64,000 nucleotides of DNA from NCBI GenBank assembly GCA_023398955.1, contig JAEWRL010000251.1, positions 1 through 64,000 on the forward strand, in the 5' to 3' direction. The position numbers were made by a program, and so were the translations under genes. Below, piece after piece: positions 1 through 8,248 of the stretch (the stretch's first letter is position 1; every line of letters begins with the position of its first letter). This DNA is from Pseudomonadota bacterium. Lineage in GTDB: Bacteria; Myxococcota_A; Polyangia; Polyangiales; Polyangiaceae. The notes under the pieces were generated by a model. That model saw only the letters and a list, made by a program, of their open reading frames with translations. It had not been told where the DNA came from and made no database searches.

Positions 1-29
1 GGGAAATCTGCACGTCCGGATCTGAGAGG

Positions 30-49
30 GGCCGGGGGCAACCCCGGCC
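30..49. other. GC hairpin with GCAA tetraloop in a structured leader-like stretch
   Basis: Eight perfect G/C pairs (30-37 with 42-49) close a GCAA loop, a GNRA-class tetraloop. The preceding 30 bases (gggaaa, then gcacgtccggatctgag) and the following 'ctactcg' recall the structured RNA next to bacterial group II intron reverse transcriptases. That resemblance is from memory, and no reverse transcriptase is in the window. There is no T-tract, so it is not a typical terminator. The element is probably cut by the window edge. Confidence 0.35.
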
Positions 50-195
50 TACTCGCTATAGCCTGCCCTCCGGTTGCATTTGGCGTTGCCAGTTCCCCTG
101 TTTGGTTCCGGCTCCGCCGGGTTAGGAGATTCAGCGACAGTCGGGTGGCCAAGAACTTGCCCGGCGCTTGGATTCCATGCGATCCGAGAGGCGTC

Positions 196-477
196 ATGGG
201 AGCGTCTTGTGAAGTCTGTATGGCGCGACAGGCGGACCCGATAGCTTCTCGGCTGCGCCGAGTCGTGCTCGATGGGCGCCTCGTCCGGCTCTGCGATGCC
301 CACGCAAACGAGTGTCTTGCATCGGCCGTTCGAAGCGTTGACGGGCTCCGATCTCTGTTCCATGAGCGAGACGGTCGCCGTTCGCTCCTCCCGCGACGGG
401 CGAAGCTCGACAGGCGCGTCTTTCCCCCGCGCCCCGAGGGACGACGTGCGAGCCTGGGACGACGCTCGACGGACTGA
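196..477 (+). CDS. Small Cys-rich, Arg-rich conserved hypothetical protein
   Basis: Function unknown. The N terminus has a CxxC pair (CEVC) followed about 24 residues later by C-D-A-H, which looks like a small metal-binding knuckle. The C terminus is a run of RR-containing segments (DRR, EGRR, GRRSTD) around a PPRPEG core, a tail style I associate with small deltaproteobacterial proteins. An in-frame GTG lies upstream at 145, but the ATG at 196 is chosen because it follows a GAGAGG ribosome-binding-like stretch and sits directly before the Cys motif. It precedes the ribosomal protein genes on the same strand with a 124-nt gap. A chance ORF cannot be excluded. Confidence 0.5.
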   Translation: MGASCEVCMARQADPIASRLRRVVLDGRLVRLCDAHANECLASAVRSVDGLRSLFHERDGRRSLLPRRAKLDRRVFPPRPEGRRASLGRRSTD

Positions 478-601
478 TTGGCTCTGCGTCCAAGGCAGCT
501 CTTTCTTGGTCCGGCGGGCCGATGTGTGAAGACGGGCACCCTCGGGCAAACTCGCACTTGCGCATTGACGAAGGCGCCGCTAGCTTTCGCCGCCATTCCC
601 A

Positions 602-913
602 ATGGCAACGGCAGTTATTCGCAGCGGTAATAGGCAATACCAGGTTTCCGAGGGCGAGACGATTTCGGTGGAACGTCTCGTAGGAGATCCTGGCAGCAAG
701 GTGCTTTTCGATCAGGTGTTGGCAGTACTCGGCGAAGCGCCGCAGTTCGGCAAGCCGCTCCTCGAAGGGGCAAAGGTCGAGGGCGAAATAGTAGCTCACG
801 GGCGCGGAGAAAAGCTCGTGATCTTCAAGTTCAAGCGGCGCAAGCGCTCGCATCGCAAGGCGGGGCACCGCCAGGCGTTCACCGCGGTGAAGATCACAAG
901 CGTGGAGGTTTGA
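602..913 (+). CDS. rplU: 50S ribosomal protein L21
   Basis: L21 is a 23S rRNA-binding protein of the large ribosomal subunit. The 103-residue length is normal for the family. The N terminus (YAVIxSGxxQY-like: TAVIRSGNRQYQV), the central KVLFDQVLAV segment and the basic C-terminal part (KFKRRKRSHRKAGHRQ), which contacts rRNA, are all typical. It is followed after 3 nt by rpmA, the conserved bacterial rplU-rpmA pair, so the two are surely cotranscribed. The ribosome-binding site in front of the ATG is weak. Confidence 0.97.
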   Translation: MATAVIRSGNRQYQVSEGETISVERLVGDPGSKVLFDQVLAVLGEAPQFGKPLLEGAKVEGEIVAHGRGEKLVIFKFKRRKRSHRKAGHRQAFTAVKITSVEV

Positions 914-916
914 TCC

Positions 917-1186
917 ATGGCTCATAAGAAAGGCGGCGGGTCCACCCGCAATGGTCGCGGCTCGAATCCGCAGTTTCGCGGCGTCAAGGTGTTTGGCGGC
1001 CAGTCCGTGAACGCGGGTAGTATCCTCGTTCGTCAGGTCGGTCAAACCATCAATCCTGGTCGCAACGTTGGCGTTGGGCGCGACTTCACGCTGTTCGCAC
1101 TCGTCGACGGTGTGGTTACCTACGAGCACGCCTCGCGCACCAAGAAGAAGGTCAGCGTCTATCCGGCCGCGTCTCAGGCTGACTGA
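917..1186 (+). CDS. rpmA: 50S ribosomal protein L27
   Basis: L27 sits near the peptidyl-transferase centre of the large subunit. The protein begins directly with the mature-type MAHKKGGGSTRNGR sequence, so there is no cleaved N-terminal extension of the Firmicutes kind. GxNPxFRGVKVFGGQxV and the RQxGQTxNPGxNVGxGxDxTLFAL core are conserved, and the 89-residue length is standard. A good Shine-Dalgarno sequence (GGAGG, 903-907) lies inside the end of rplU. The downstream HAD gene appears to begin at or within a few bases of this stop codon. Confidence 0.97.
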   Translation: MAHKKGGGSTRNGRGSNPQFRGVKVFGGQSVNAGSILVRQVGQTINPGRNVGVGRDFTLFALVDGVVTYEHASRTKKKVSVYPAASQAD

Positions 1187-2034
1187 AGCTTCTGGCTGAC
1201 TTCAAGCTCGTCGTAGCGGATATCGACGGCACGCTCCTCAGCCGCAGTGGTGTCGTCCATGCGGATGACGCCAGCGCCATTGGGCGGCTGCGGGAGCGTG
1301 GCGTTCACGTTACGCTATGCACCGGGCGCATGTACTCGGGGACGCGCAAGCTGGCGCGGCAGCTGGGGATCGCTGGCCCGGTGGGCTGCATTGATGGTAG
1401 CTATATTGCCGACTGCAAGAGCCATCTTGCGCTCGCTTCCGTTTCTTTGCCCGGCGAGTGCTTGGGGGCCGTGCTGCAGACGGTAGGCAGACGCGACCTG
1501 AAGACTTACGTCTTCGCCAATGACTGCTTGCACTATGACGATGCGGGGCGCGACTACGCGAGCTTCATGAGCGCTTGGAGTACCGAGCTCGTCAGGGTGG
1601 AGAGCGTGCTCGATCTGGCGCGTTGGGATGGACGGGCTTGCGTGCACGGGCTGGCCTGTCTGGGGCCGAGGTCTGCCGTGGAGTTGGCGGTCGAAGGTGT
1701 CAGGGCGTGCGGCGGAGCGCTCGTCCAGGTTTTTGGATTTCCGCTCCCGCACGATCCCGAGCTGCGGACATGGGGAATGATCGTTCGCGGTGCTCGCGCC
1801 ACGAAGGCGACCGCAATGGAGTGGATTGCTGCTCACCACGGACTGGCTCTCGAGCAAACCGTAGCGATCGGAGACTGGTTGAACGACATTCCGATGCTGA
1901 AGGCGGCGGGGCGCTCCTTTGCCATGGCGCAAGCCGAGGATGTCGTCAAAGCAGCGGCGAGTGACGTTCTGGAGGCAGACGACATTCGTGGAGGAGCGCT
2001 CTACGAAGCAGCTCGGCGCGCCGGCCTACTGTAG
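1183..2034 (+). CDS. Cof-type HAD-superfamily phosphatase with a non-standard start
   Basis: A haloacid-dehalogenase hydrolase of the Cof/IIB type, probably dephosphorylating a sugar phosphate or similar small metabolite in the cytoplasm. Motif I (DIDGTLL) lies at about residues 10-16, motif II is LCTGR, and motif IV is IGDWLNDIPML followed by an AMAQA segment. The first ATG in frame (1330) falls after motif I and would destroy the active site. An in-frame stop at 1180 leaves only CTG codons (1183, 1192) before motif I. The CTG at 1183 overlaps the rpmA TGA, so translational coupling from rpmA is likely. The start is therefore inferred; the stop and family are clear. The length of about 283 residues fits the family. 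Confidence 0.75.
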   Translation: MKLLADFKLVVADIDGTLLSRSGVVHADDASAIGRLRERGVHVTLCTGRMYSGTRKLARQLGIAGPVGCIDGSYIADCKSHLALASVSLPGECLGAVLQTVGRRDLKTYVFANDCLHYDDAGRDYASFMSAWSTELVRVESVLDLARWDGRACVHGLACLGPRSAVELAVEGVRACGGALVQVFGFPLPHDPELRTWGMIVRGARATKATAMEWIAAHHGLALEQTVAIGDWLNDIPMLKAAGRSFAMAQAEDVVKAAASDVLEADDIRGGALYEAARRAGLL

Positions 2035-2178
2035 AACAGGTGCCCCGTGGCATCGCGACAGCTGGCCGTGGTTGGGCATAGGTGAGCAACTTGGAGCGGC
2101 CACGCCCTTCGGAAGCCCCTATCATTCGCGGGCAGCGGCGAACGGCGCTCAGAGCTAGCCAAGCGCGTCACCAAGAAC

Positions 2179-4089
2179 ATGGCAAAGATCCTGGTCCTTC
2201 CCCCGCACCTTGCCAGCCAGATCGCTGCCGGAGAGGTGGTGGAGCGTCCTGCGAGCGTCGTCAAGGAGCTTGTTGAGAACGCGCTCGATGCGGGGGCGTC
2301 GCGTTGCGACATCGCCATCGAGGCAGGAGGCGTCGCCCGTCTTTGCGTTACCGACGACGGGGCGGGGATGGGCGAGGACGACGCTCTGCTGTGCCTTCAG
2401 CGTCATGCAACGAGCAAGATCCGCGCTTTCGAGGACCTTCTGGCTTTGTCCAGCCACGGCTTTCGCGGCGAGGCGATGCCCAGCATCGCATCGGTGAGTC
2501 GTCTGACCATCTCGACGCGAGAGGCTCGCGCCGACGCTGGGGTCGAAGTCACTGTTGAAGGCGGGGGCCCCCCAGTCTCACGACCCGTAGGGAGACCGCA
2601 GGGAACAAGCGTCGAAGTGCGCGATTTGTTCTTTAATGTGCCAGCGCGTCGCAAGTTCCTGCGCTCTACGGGAACCGAGGCTGGTCACGTCACGGAGGTC
2701 GTCGAGGCACTTGCCCTGACTCGATCGGATGTCAGTTTCACGCTCCAGCGCGATGGAAGGCAGGTCCGCGAGTTCCTCAGGGCAGAATCTCGCCACGTAA
2801 GGGTTGCGCAGACTCTCCCGGAGGAGGAGCTCGTGCGGTGCGAGGGTACGCGCGGTCCTCTGCGAATCGAGGCATTCTTATCGCGCCCCGAGCGTGCGCG
2901 CCAAGGCGCTCAGGGTCTTCGCTTCATCGTCAATGGTCGGAGCATCAGGGACCGCATGTTGGCAGCAACGGTCGCCCAGGCCTACGGGAGCGTTCTCGAA
3001 CGTGGGAGATACCCGCGCGGCGTCGTCTATCTCGACATCGAAAGCGCACTCGTGGATGTGAACGTACATCCCCAGAAGGCGGAGGTCCGCTTCGTCGAGC
3101 CCCGCGCCGTCGCAGATGCCGTCCACGCGGTGCTCACCCGCGTGCTGGCCAATACCTTCTCGTCACCCCATCGTGATGACCTCCGAAGGGGCGCGCGCCC
3201 ACCTTCGGGAACGAGCAGCGGTTCCGTCGCGCGAGAGGACGCCACCGCAGGAGCTCGAGTCGTCGAGGGCACCGTCACGAGGTTGGGTCGTCCCGAGGTG
3301 GACCCCCCATCCAGGGCATACCCCGACCTCGGGTCGGCGCCGGGGTTGGCGGCGTCCTCCAGCTCTCTGTCTCCGCCTCCCTCTCCTGGAGGTGCTGCGT
3401 CACGGGATGTCGCCACAGAGCTGCTCACGAGGAAGGTGGTTCCCGCGTCCGCACCGCTTCTGGCCATCCGTGATGCTGTCAACACGTCGAGCCGGCCGCG
3501 CCAGGACGTGCGGTGGTCGGCACTGCGCTTCGTCGCGCAGCTCCGGCAGATGTATTTGCTCTGTGAGGATGACGAGGGTATCCACGTCATTGACCAGCAT
3601 GCAGCGGCCGAACGGGTCAACTTCGATCGCCTGCGACGACAGTTTCGCTCCGCTTCCGTTAAGTCCCAGGCCCTGCTATTTCCGGTTACTCTCGCCGTGT
3701 TGCCTTCCGAGCTCGATTGCATCCAGGAGTACGCCGAGAGCATCGCCGAGATGGGCATCGACGTTCGCCCGCGCGGTGCTGAGATGGTCAGCGTGCACGC
3801 CGTCCCAACGCTCCTGCAGCGTGCCAGCCCCGAGCGCCTGATCCGTGATCTGGTGGCCGAACTCGGGAGATCCGGCGGGCGTGATTTCTCTGCGTCCGTC
3901 GATCTGGCCCTTGCGACAATGGCCTGCCACGGATCGCTGCGCTCGGGCGACCCCGTTTCGCCCGAGGCCGCCGCCGCCCTCTTGAAGGCGCTCGACGAGG
4001 CAGATTTTGCAGGCTATTGTCCGCATGGGCGGCCGATCGTCACGTCCATGAGCTACATGGAGCTCGATCGCAAAGTGGGGCGCCGGTAG
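2179..4089 (+). CDS. mutL: DNA mismatch repair protein MutL
   Basis: MutL couples mismatch recognition by MutS to strand excision. The N-terminal GHKL ATPase is intact: the LPPHLASQIAAGEVVERPASVVKELVENALDAG segment, the DDGxGM loop, and the GFRGEA(M)PSIASVS motif, with M where L is usual. A proline/serine-rich linker occupies about residues 330-430. The C-terminal dimerisation domain carries DQHAAAERVNFD, the family's DQHA(X)2E(X)4E endonuclease motif with Asp as its last acidic residue, plus ACH-S-RSGD and CPHGRP. Those last two motifs support a nicking-competent MutL like those of bacteria without MutH. The stop codon directly abuts the miaA start. Confidence 0.96.
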   Translation: MAKILVLPPHLASQIAAGEVVERPASVVKELVENALDAGASRCDIAIEAGGVARLCVTDDGAGMGEDDALLCLQRHATSKIRAFEDLLALSSHGFRGEAMPSIASVSRLTISTREARADAGVEVTVEGGGPPVSRPVGRPQGTSVEVRDLFFNVPARRKFLRSTGTEAGHVTEVVEALALTRSDVSFTLQRDGRQVREFLRAESRHVRVAQTLPEEELVRCEGTRGPLRIEAFLSRPERARQGAQGLRFIVNGRSIRDRMLAATVAQAYGSVLERGRYPRGVVYLDIESALVDVNVHPQKAEVRFVEPRAVADAVHAVLTRVLANTFSSPHRDDLRRGARPPSGTSSGSVAREDATAGARVVEGTVTRLGRPEVDPPSRAYPDLGSAPGLAASSSSLSPPPSPGGAASRDVATELLTRKVVPASAPLLAIRDAVNTSSRPRQDVRWSALRFVAQLRQMYLLCEDDEGIHVIDQHAAAERVNFDRLRRQFRSASVKSQALLFPVTLAVLPSELDCIQEYAESIAEMGIDVRPRGAEMVSVHAVPTLLQRASPERLIRDLVAELGRSGGRDFSASVDLALATMACHGSLRSGDPVSPEAAAALLKALDEADFAGYCPHGRPIVTSMSYMELDRKVGRR

Positions 4090-5028
4090 ATGGCTCTCTT
4101 GGTCGTTGTCGGTCCGACTGGTTCTGGCAAGACTGAGCTCGCCGTACAGCTCGCGGAACACCTTGGCGGTGAGGTGGTGAGCGCTGATAGCGTGCAACTC
4201 TACCGCGGTTTCGACATCGGTTCCGGCAAGCCCACCTCGGAGGAACTCGCCAGGGCTCCTCATCACCTGGTCGGGACCGTTGAGCCGCTCGCGCCCATGG
4301 ACGCGGCACGCTGGGCCGAGCTGGCGGAGGCTGCCATTCATGAGATACGTGGCAGAGGCAAGGTTCCCATCGTGTGTGGCGGCACCTTCCTTTACGTTAG
4401 GGCGCTTCTCTTTGGACTGGCTCCTGCCCCTCCCGCCGACGATGGAGTGCGTGAGCGCCATCGTCGTATCGCTGAGCAAGATGGCAGATGCGCCCTTTAC
4501 GATCGACTTCGACGGGTCGATCCGGTCACGGCGTTGCGCCTGGACCCCAACGACCTCGTGCGGGTCAGCCGTGCCCTCGAGGTTTACGAGCTGAGCGGAG
4601 TGCCCATGTGTGAGTGGCAAAGCCGGCACGGCTTTCGCGAGCCACGCCACGCAGCGCGTCTTCTCGGCGTCGGCCTGCCGCGCGACGAGTTGAACCAGCG
4701 TATCAGCCGTCGTGTGGAAGGGATGCTCAACGCCGGCTGGGTCGAGGAGGTCCGTGGCTTGATTGCAGCGGGGTATCGCCAAGCTCGAGCGATGCAGGCG
4801 GTTGGCTACCGGCAAGTGGCGGCCGCCTTGGAGCAGCCGGGCGACGTGGACCAAGAGGCCATCGAGGAGGCGATCTGTCGTGCAACGCGCATCTATGCTC
4901 GACGCCAACGCACCTGGCTCCGTCGCCAACCCGTTCAATGGATCGAGCCCGGGACTGAGATCGACGTGTTGGCGAACTCCTTGGAGGCGAACGGGGATAG
5001 CCCCCGACGGGTTGAAGGGTCCACATAA
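4090..5028 (+). CDS. miaA: tRNA dimethylallyltransferase (tRNA A37 isopentenylation)
   Basis: MiaA transfers the dimethylallyl group from DMAPP to N6 of A37 in tRNAs that read UNN codons. The P-loop GPTGSGKTELA is at residues 8-18. SADSVQLYRGFDIGSGKP is the family DSxQxYRxxDIGTAKP motif with SGK in place of TAK. HHLVGTVEP, the GGTxLYxRALLFG loop and the C-terminal AVGYRQ and TRxYARRQxTWxRR segments are present. The 312-residue length is standard. mutL and miaA are immediately adjacent (TAG/ATG), an association seen in many bacteria, and are presumably cotranscribed. Confidence 0.96.
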   Translation: MALLVVVGPTGSGKTELAVQLAEHLGGEVVSADSVQLYRGFDIGSGKPTSEELARAPHHLVGTVEPLAPMDAARWAELAEAAIHEIRGRGKVPIVCGGTFLYVRALLFGLAPAPPADDGVRERHRRIAEQDGRCALYDRLRRVDPVTALRLDPNDLVRVSRALEVYELSGVPMCEWQSRHGFREPRHAARLLGVGLPRDELNQRISRRVEGMLNAGWVEEVRGLIAAGYRQARAMQAVGYRQVAAALEQPGDVDQEAIEEAICRATRIYARRQRTWLRRQPVQWIEPGTEIDVLANSLEANGDSPRRVEGST

Positions 5029-5150
5029 GTCGATCTCGCGCCCGACCCCTGGCCGGAGCGGTGCGCGCTGGGCTCGCCTCTGCGCAGCGCGAAGCACGCC
5101 AGGCTCTTTCAGATAGCGACTTCCGCCGCGTAGCGGCTTCGCACTGCCCG

Positions 5151-5156
5151 TATAAT
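5151..5156 (+). promoter_or_regulatory. Possible -10 box (TATAAT) upstream of the lipoprotein gene
   Basis: A perfect TATAAT stands in otherwise GC-rich sequence, about 105 nt before the ATG at 5262. No convincing -35 hexamer is found 16-18 nt upstream, so this is a weak candidate. The 5029-5261 gap otherwise shows nothing recognisable. Confidence 0.3.
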
Positions 5157-5261
5157 CTCCCGGCGCGATGCTGCGGGCGTTGTGCTGTTGGTAGAATATT
5201 CCGGGCTGCCCCAGGCAGGTCAGCTCTTGGAACGGCGCGTTGGCTTGGATACCATCCACCC

Positions 5262-5762
5262 ATGGCAAAGCTGTTCTGGACGAGCGCGGTGTGTTTGGTG
5301 GTTGGCTGCGGCGGCGCTTCTGGTGAAGTGCATCACGCGAAGACTCCTGCGGAGATCCTTGCCGAGCAGGAGCGCATGGCAACCCAGGATTCCAACCAGG
5401 GGAACCAGGTAGATGATGAGGGTTCCATCGAGGACTACGACATCGAGGGGGACTCCGATGAGAAGAAGCCGTTCGACGACAATCAGGCCGAAGTCGAGCT
5501 GAAGCGAGCCGCGCGTTCCGCGGAAACCTGCGGAGGCGTCGTAGAAGGTGGACCCCGCGGCACGGCCAGCATCCACATCGTTTTCGGAAACAACGGCCAC
5601 GTCAAGGAGTCGAGCATCGAGGCGCCTTTCGCCGACACTGCAGTAGGAGCGTGTGTCCTCCGAGCCATGGACGCGGTGATCGTCCCGGCGTTCGACGGTC
5701 CGGACAAGTCCATGACCTGGACCTTGGACGTCAAAGAAGCCGAGAAGAAGGAACAGGAATGA
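5262..5762 (+). CDS. Lipoprotein with AgmX/PglI-like C-terminal domain
   Basis: A short signal peptide ends in the lipobox VVGC (Cys at about residue 16), so this should be a lipidated envelope protein. An acidic, low-complexity linker (about residues 20-85) leads to a C-terminal domain of about 80 residues with the pattern GTASIHIVFGNNGHVKESSIEAPF...VGACVLRAMDAVIVPAFDG. That pattern resembles the AgmX/PglI C-terminal fold, a TonB-C-like module common in myxobacterial gliding and envelope proteins. The start is set at the ATG before the signal peptide; the open frame runs further upstream without features. The partner is unknown. Confidence 0.75.
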   Translation: MAKLFWTSAVCLVVGCGGASGEVHHAKTPAEILAEQERMATQDSNQGNQVDDEGSIEDYDIEGDSDEKKPFDDNQAEVELKRAARSAETCGGVVEGGPRGTASIHIVFGNNGHVKESSIEAPFADTAVGACVLRAMDAVIVPAFDGPDKSMTWTLDVKEAEKKEQE

Positions 5763-5950
5763 TGCTCTTGTATCAGGGCGCCTGGGCCGGTGCTCTGGCC
5801 TCTGCCGTACCGCTAGCCGGTAGCGGTCTCCAGGCGCTGTATTGCGACCGCGGTCAGGGGCGATGACGAGTCCTCGCGCTGGCGTGGCTCCTCGTGTTCA
5901 GCGCGACCTCCACCACCTCGTCACGAAGCGGGCTATGGTTCAGGGGCCCG

Positions 5951-7930
5951 ATGGATAACGCGTCTTGTCCGGTCTGCCATGAGACCAATATACCGAACGC
6001 GCGGTTCTGCGCCTCGTGCGGTGCAGCACTGAGCACGGACGCCGAGGATGTCGAGCGCCTCGTGGGGACGCTCGTCGGCGGTCGATTTCGCATCACCCGC
6101 GTGATCGCCGAGGGGGGCATGGGGGTCGTCTATGCTGCGGAGCAGAAGCTCGGCTCGCATGTGCGAGAGGTGGCCGTCAAGACGCTCCTTCCCAGCTTGT
6201 CTCGGGATCACTCGACAGTGCAGCGCTTTTACCGCGAGTCGGGAACCGTCGCTCAGCTCGAGCATCCGAATACGATAAAGATCTTCGATTTCGGCGAGGC
6301 TCCGGACGGGTCGCTGTACATCGCGATGGAGTACGTCCGCGGACAGTCGCTGGCCGAAGCGATTCAAGCGGGTCCGCTCCCTGTCGAGCGAGTCGTTGAC
6401 ATCGTCCTGCAAGTATGCGGCGCGCTGCATGAAGCACACGAACAGGGCATTGTCCATCGCGACCTGAAGCCGGACAACATCGTCCTCACCGAACGAGCGG
6501 GGCGCCGAGATTTCGTCAAGCTCCTCGACTTTGGGATTGCGGCGCGCACCACCATCACCGCCGCGCACGAGACCAAGCTGACGCAGCAGGGCATGGTCCT
6601 CGGGACCCCCCCGTACATGAGTCCCGAGCAGTTCGCAGGAGAGAAGCTCGACCGGAGGAGTGATCTCTACTCCCTCGGGATTATTGCGTTCGAAATGCTT
6701 AGCGGGAGGCTGCCGTTCGAAGCCGAGACTCCCTGGGCGTGGGCACACAAGCACATGGCGGAACCCCTTCCGGAGCTTCCTCCGCACGTTCCCGAGAACG
6801 TGGTGCATGCAGTTCGCAGTGCTGCCGCCAAGCAGCGGGACCGGCGGCCCGGGAACGCCGTGGAGTTCGCTGCAATGCTTGCAGAGTCGCTCTCCTCGAC
6901 CAGATCCGAGGGCCTCTTCGGGTCGCACGGCTCCCAGCACCGGTACGGCACATCGAGCACGGAGCCATCACCCCCGCGCGGGACGACAGCGCCGAATGCG
7001 ACCGCTGTCGGCACTGAGGTGGCTCTTCGGGGGTCACCTTTCGCGCACGCCGACGGACAACCTGGCGCTCATGGGGTCCAGGCTGGCGGTGGTTATGGAG
7101 TCGCACCGCGGACGGCTCCTGGCTCCCCAGCGCTTTCTTCACCCTGGGTCGGCGGCACGCCGCAGTACGCAGCGCCTACATCGCGGCGTCAGCGGCGCTC
7201 GAGCTGGAGCGTCGTGCTCGGAGTCGCGCTCGCGGCGCTGATTGCAGGGTCGGCGGGTGCCGCCGCCTGGCTGGCGCCGACATGGATTGGTGACGAGCCC
7301 CCGCCGGATGTGACGGCTACCCCTGCAGACAGGTTGCGGGAGATCGTGGAGCTACCGCCCTCGGTCGTCTCGGAATCACGTACTCCGAAGACACCGGAGC
7401 CCACCCCAGCGCCGCGCCGACAGACAGATGCTCCGGTGCCCCAGCCAGAACCGACGCCTACAGCCACCAGCGCGCCAGGGCCCATTCCGCCAATCACTGC
7501 GCCCCCGCTTCCCACCCTGCCTCCTTTTCAGTTCCCGTTTCCAACACCAACCCCTGCTCCCCAACCCACCCAGACGCCGCAGCCCACGCCGACGCCGCAA
7601 CCCACCCAGACGCCGCAGCCCACGCCGCAGCCCACGCCCCCAGCAGGTGCTGACGGAACCGCGCTCTGCCTCGAGGCGCGTCGCCGCGCGAATCGCCTGA
7701 ATATCGAGGGTGCCGTGCAAGCCTACAGACAGTGCGACCAGAGCGGCGGTAGTGAGGGCGCCAAGCAGGCTGCTCTGGCGGCCATTCGCACGAAAGCAGC
7801 CGTGGCAGTCCGGAACCGTGCCAACGCGGGAAACTGTGACTCGGCCTCGAGTGCGGTCAGTGCAGCATCCTCTGTTGGCGCCGGCGATCTCGCCAACGCT
7901 GAATGGCAGAACACCAACTGTCCGAGGTAG
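5951..7930 (+). CDS. Membrane-anchored Ser/Thr protein kinase with N-terminal zinc ribbon
   Basis: An eukaryotic-type (Hanks) protein kinase. A zinc ribbon (C6-x2-C9, C20-x2-C23) opens the protein. The kinase domain (about 44-310) has a glycine loop (AEGGMGVVY), the VAVK lysine, HRDLKPDN catalytic loop, DFG and GTPPYMSPEQ, so it should be active. A low-complexity linker precedes one membrane segment (about 418-440). Outside lies a Pro/Thr-rich stretch with PTQTPQP-type repeats and a C-terminal Cys-containing domain of about 90 residues. The start is the ATG just before the zinc ribbon. Such kinases are abundant in Myxococcota. The substrate is unknown. Confidence 0.92.
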   Translation: MDNASCPVCHETNIPNARFCASCGAALSTDAEDVERLVGTLVGGRFRITRVIAEGGMGVVYAAEQKLGSHVREVAVKTLLPSLSRDHSTVQRFYRESGTVAQLEHPNTIKIFDFGEAPDGSLYIAMEYVRGQSLAEAIQAGPLPVERVVDIVLQVCGALHEAHEQGIVHRDLKPDNIVLTERAGRRDFVKLLDFGIAARTTITAAHETKLTQQGMVLGTPPYMSPEQFAGEKLDRRSDLYSLGIIAFEMLSGRLPFEAETPWAWAHKHMAEPLPELPPHVPENVVHAVRSAAAKQRDRRPGNAVEFAAMLAESLSSTRSEGLFGSHGSQHRYGTSSTEPSPPRGTTAPNATAVGTEVALRGSPFAHADGQPGAHGVQAGGGYGVAPRTAPGSPALSSPWVGGTPQYAAPTSRRQRRSSWSVVLGVALAALIAGSAGAAAWLAPTWIGDEPPPDVTATPADRLREIVELPPSVVSESRTPKTPEPTPAPRRQTDAPVPQPEPTPTATSAPGPIPPITAPPLPTLPPFQFPFPTPTPAPQPTQTPQPTPTPQPTQTPQPTPQPTPPAGADGTALCLEARRRANRLNIEGAVQAYRQCDQSGGSEGAKQAALAAIRTKAAVAVRNRANAGNCDSASSAVSAASSVGAGDLANAEWQNTNCPR

Positions 7931-7950
7931 AAGCCGTCCCCGTCTCGGGG

Positions 7951-7962
7951 GAGTGTCTTCAA
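7951..7962 (+). repeat. Partial copy of a post-stop repeat (GAGTGTCTTCAA)
   Basis: This 12-mer lies 20 nt downstream of the kinase stop codon. It matches the first 12 nt of a longer element found directly after two other stop codons (8215-8248 on the minus strand, 27834-27867 on the plus strand). A short 5-bp GC hairpin (7938-7942 with 7946-7950) sits just before it. The match is short and could be partly chance. Confidence 0.35.
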
Positions 7963-8048
7963 CGCCGAGCCCGATCGGTTGGAGCGAAGGGTACTTTGTC
8001 CAGCGGACGGGCTTTTCATCGAACAAAGATTGTGTTCCACCCTGGTAA

Positions 8049-8240
8049 TGGAGCGCTTGGTCGGGCTGTGTGACAGGCAGTCCCAGTGAGGATTCCTCTG
8101 GAGGCAAGCGGCGAATAGGAGCCATCTCGAAGGCGGGCAACAGCTACTTACGCGCACTGCTTGTCCAATCAGCGTGGACCATCCCAGTCGGGCTCCTGGC
8201 ACCTCCGTGCCCTGGGCTCGAGCTCGAATCCCTCCTTTGA
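8049..8240 (+). pseudogene. Remnant of an IS110-family transposase C terminus
   Basis: An open stretch without a start codon encodes GSPSEDSSGGKRRIGAISK followed by AGNSYLRALLVQSAW. In IS110-family transposases the Tnp_20-type C-terminal region has this pattern (LGLVPSE-SSGG-RR-G-ISK-GN-LR-LLV-AAW). Only the last 60 or so codons survive. An upstream in-frame stop at 8046-8048 removes the catalytic N-terminal part, so this is a decayed insertion sequence. No intact partner copy or bounding ends are visible in the window. It occupies most of the gap between the kinase gene and the small minus-strand gene. Confidence 0.6.
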
Positions 8241-8248
8241 AGACACTC
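8215..8248 (-). repeat. 34-nt post-stop repeat, copy A
   Basis: Read on the minus strand, the element begins GAGTGTCTTCAAAGGAGGG, one base after the TAG stop of the small gene at 8249-8446. It matches 32 of 34 positions with copy B at 27834-27867. Its second half (GGGATTCGAGCTCGAGCCC) is nearly palindromic and could fold. It overlaps the tail of the IS110 relic on the other strand. Confidence 0.6.

Noticed and set aside
49..1129. Long minus-strand ORFs over the small protein and rplU/rpmA
   Set aside because: They are antisense shadows of clear ribosomal protein genes, with Arg/Ala/Pro-biased composition and no family motifs.
3676..5382. 568-codon minus-strand ORF opposite mutL and miaA
   Set aside because: Both genes on the plus strand are certain; the antisense frame is open only because of codon bias at high GC.
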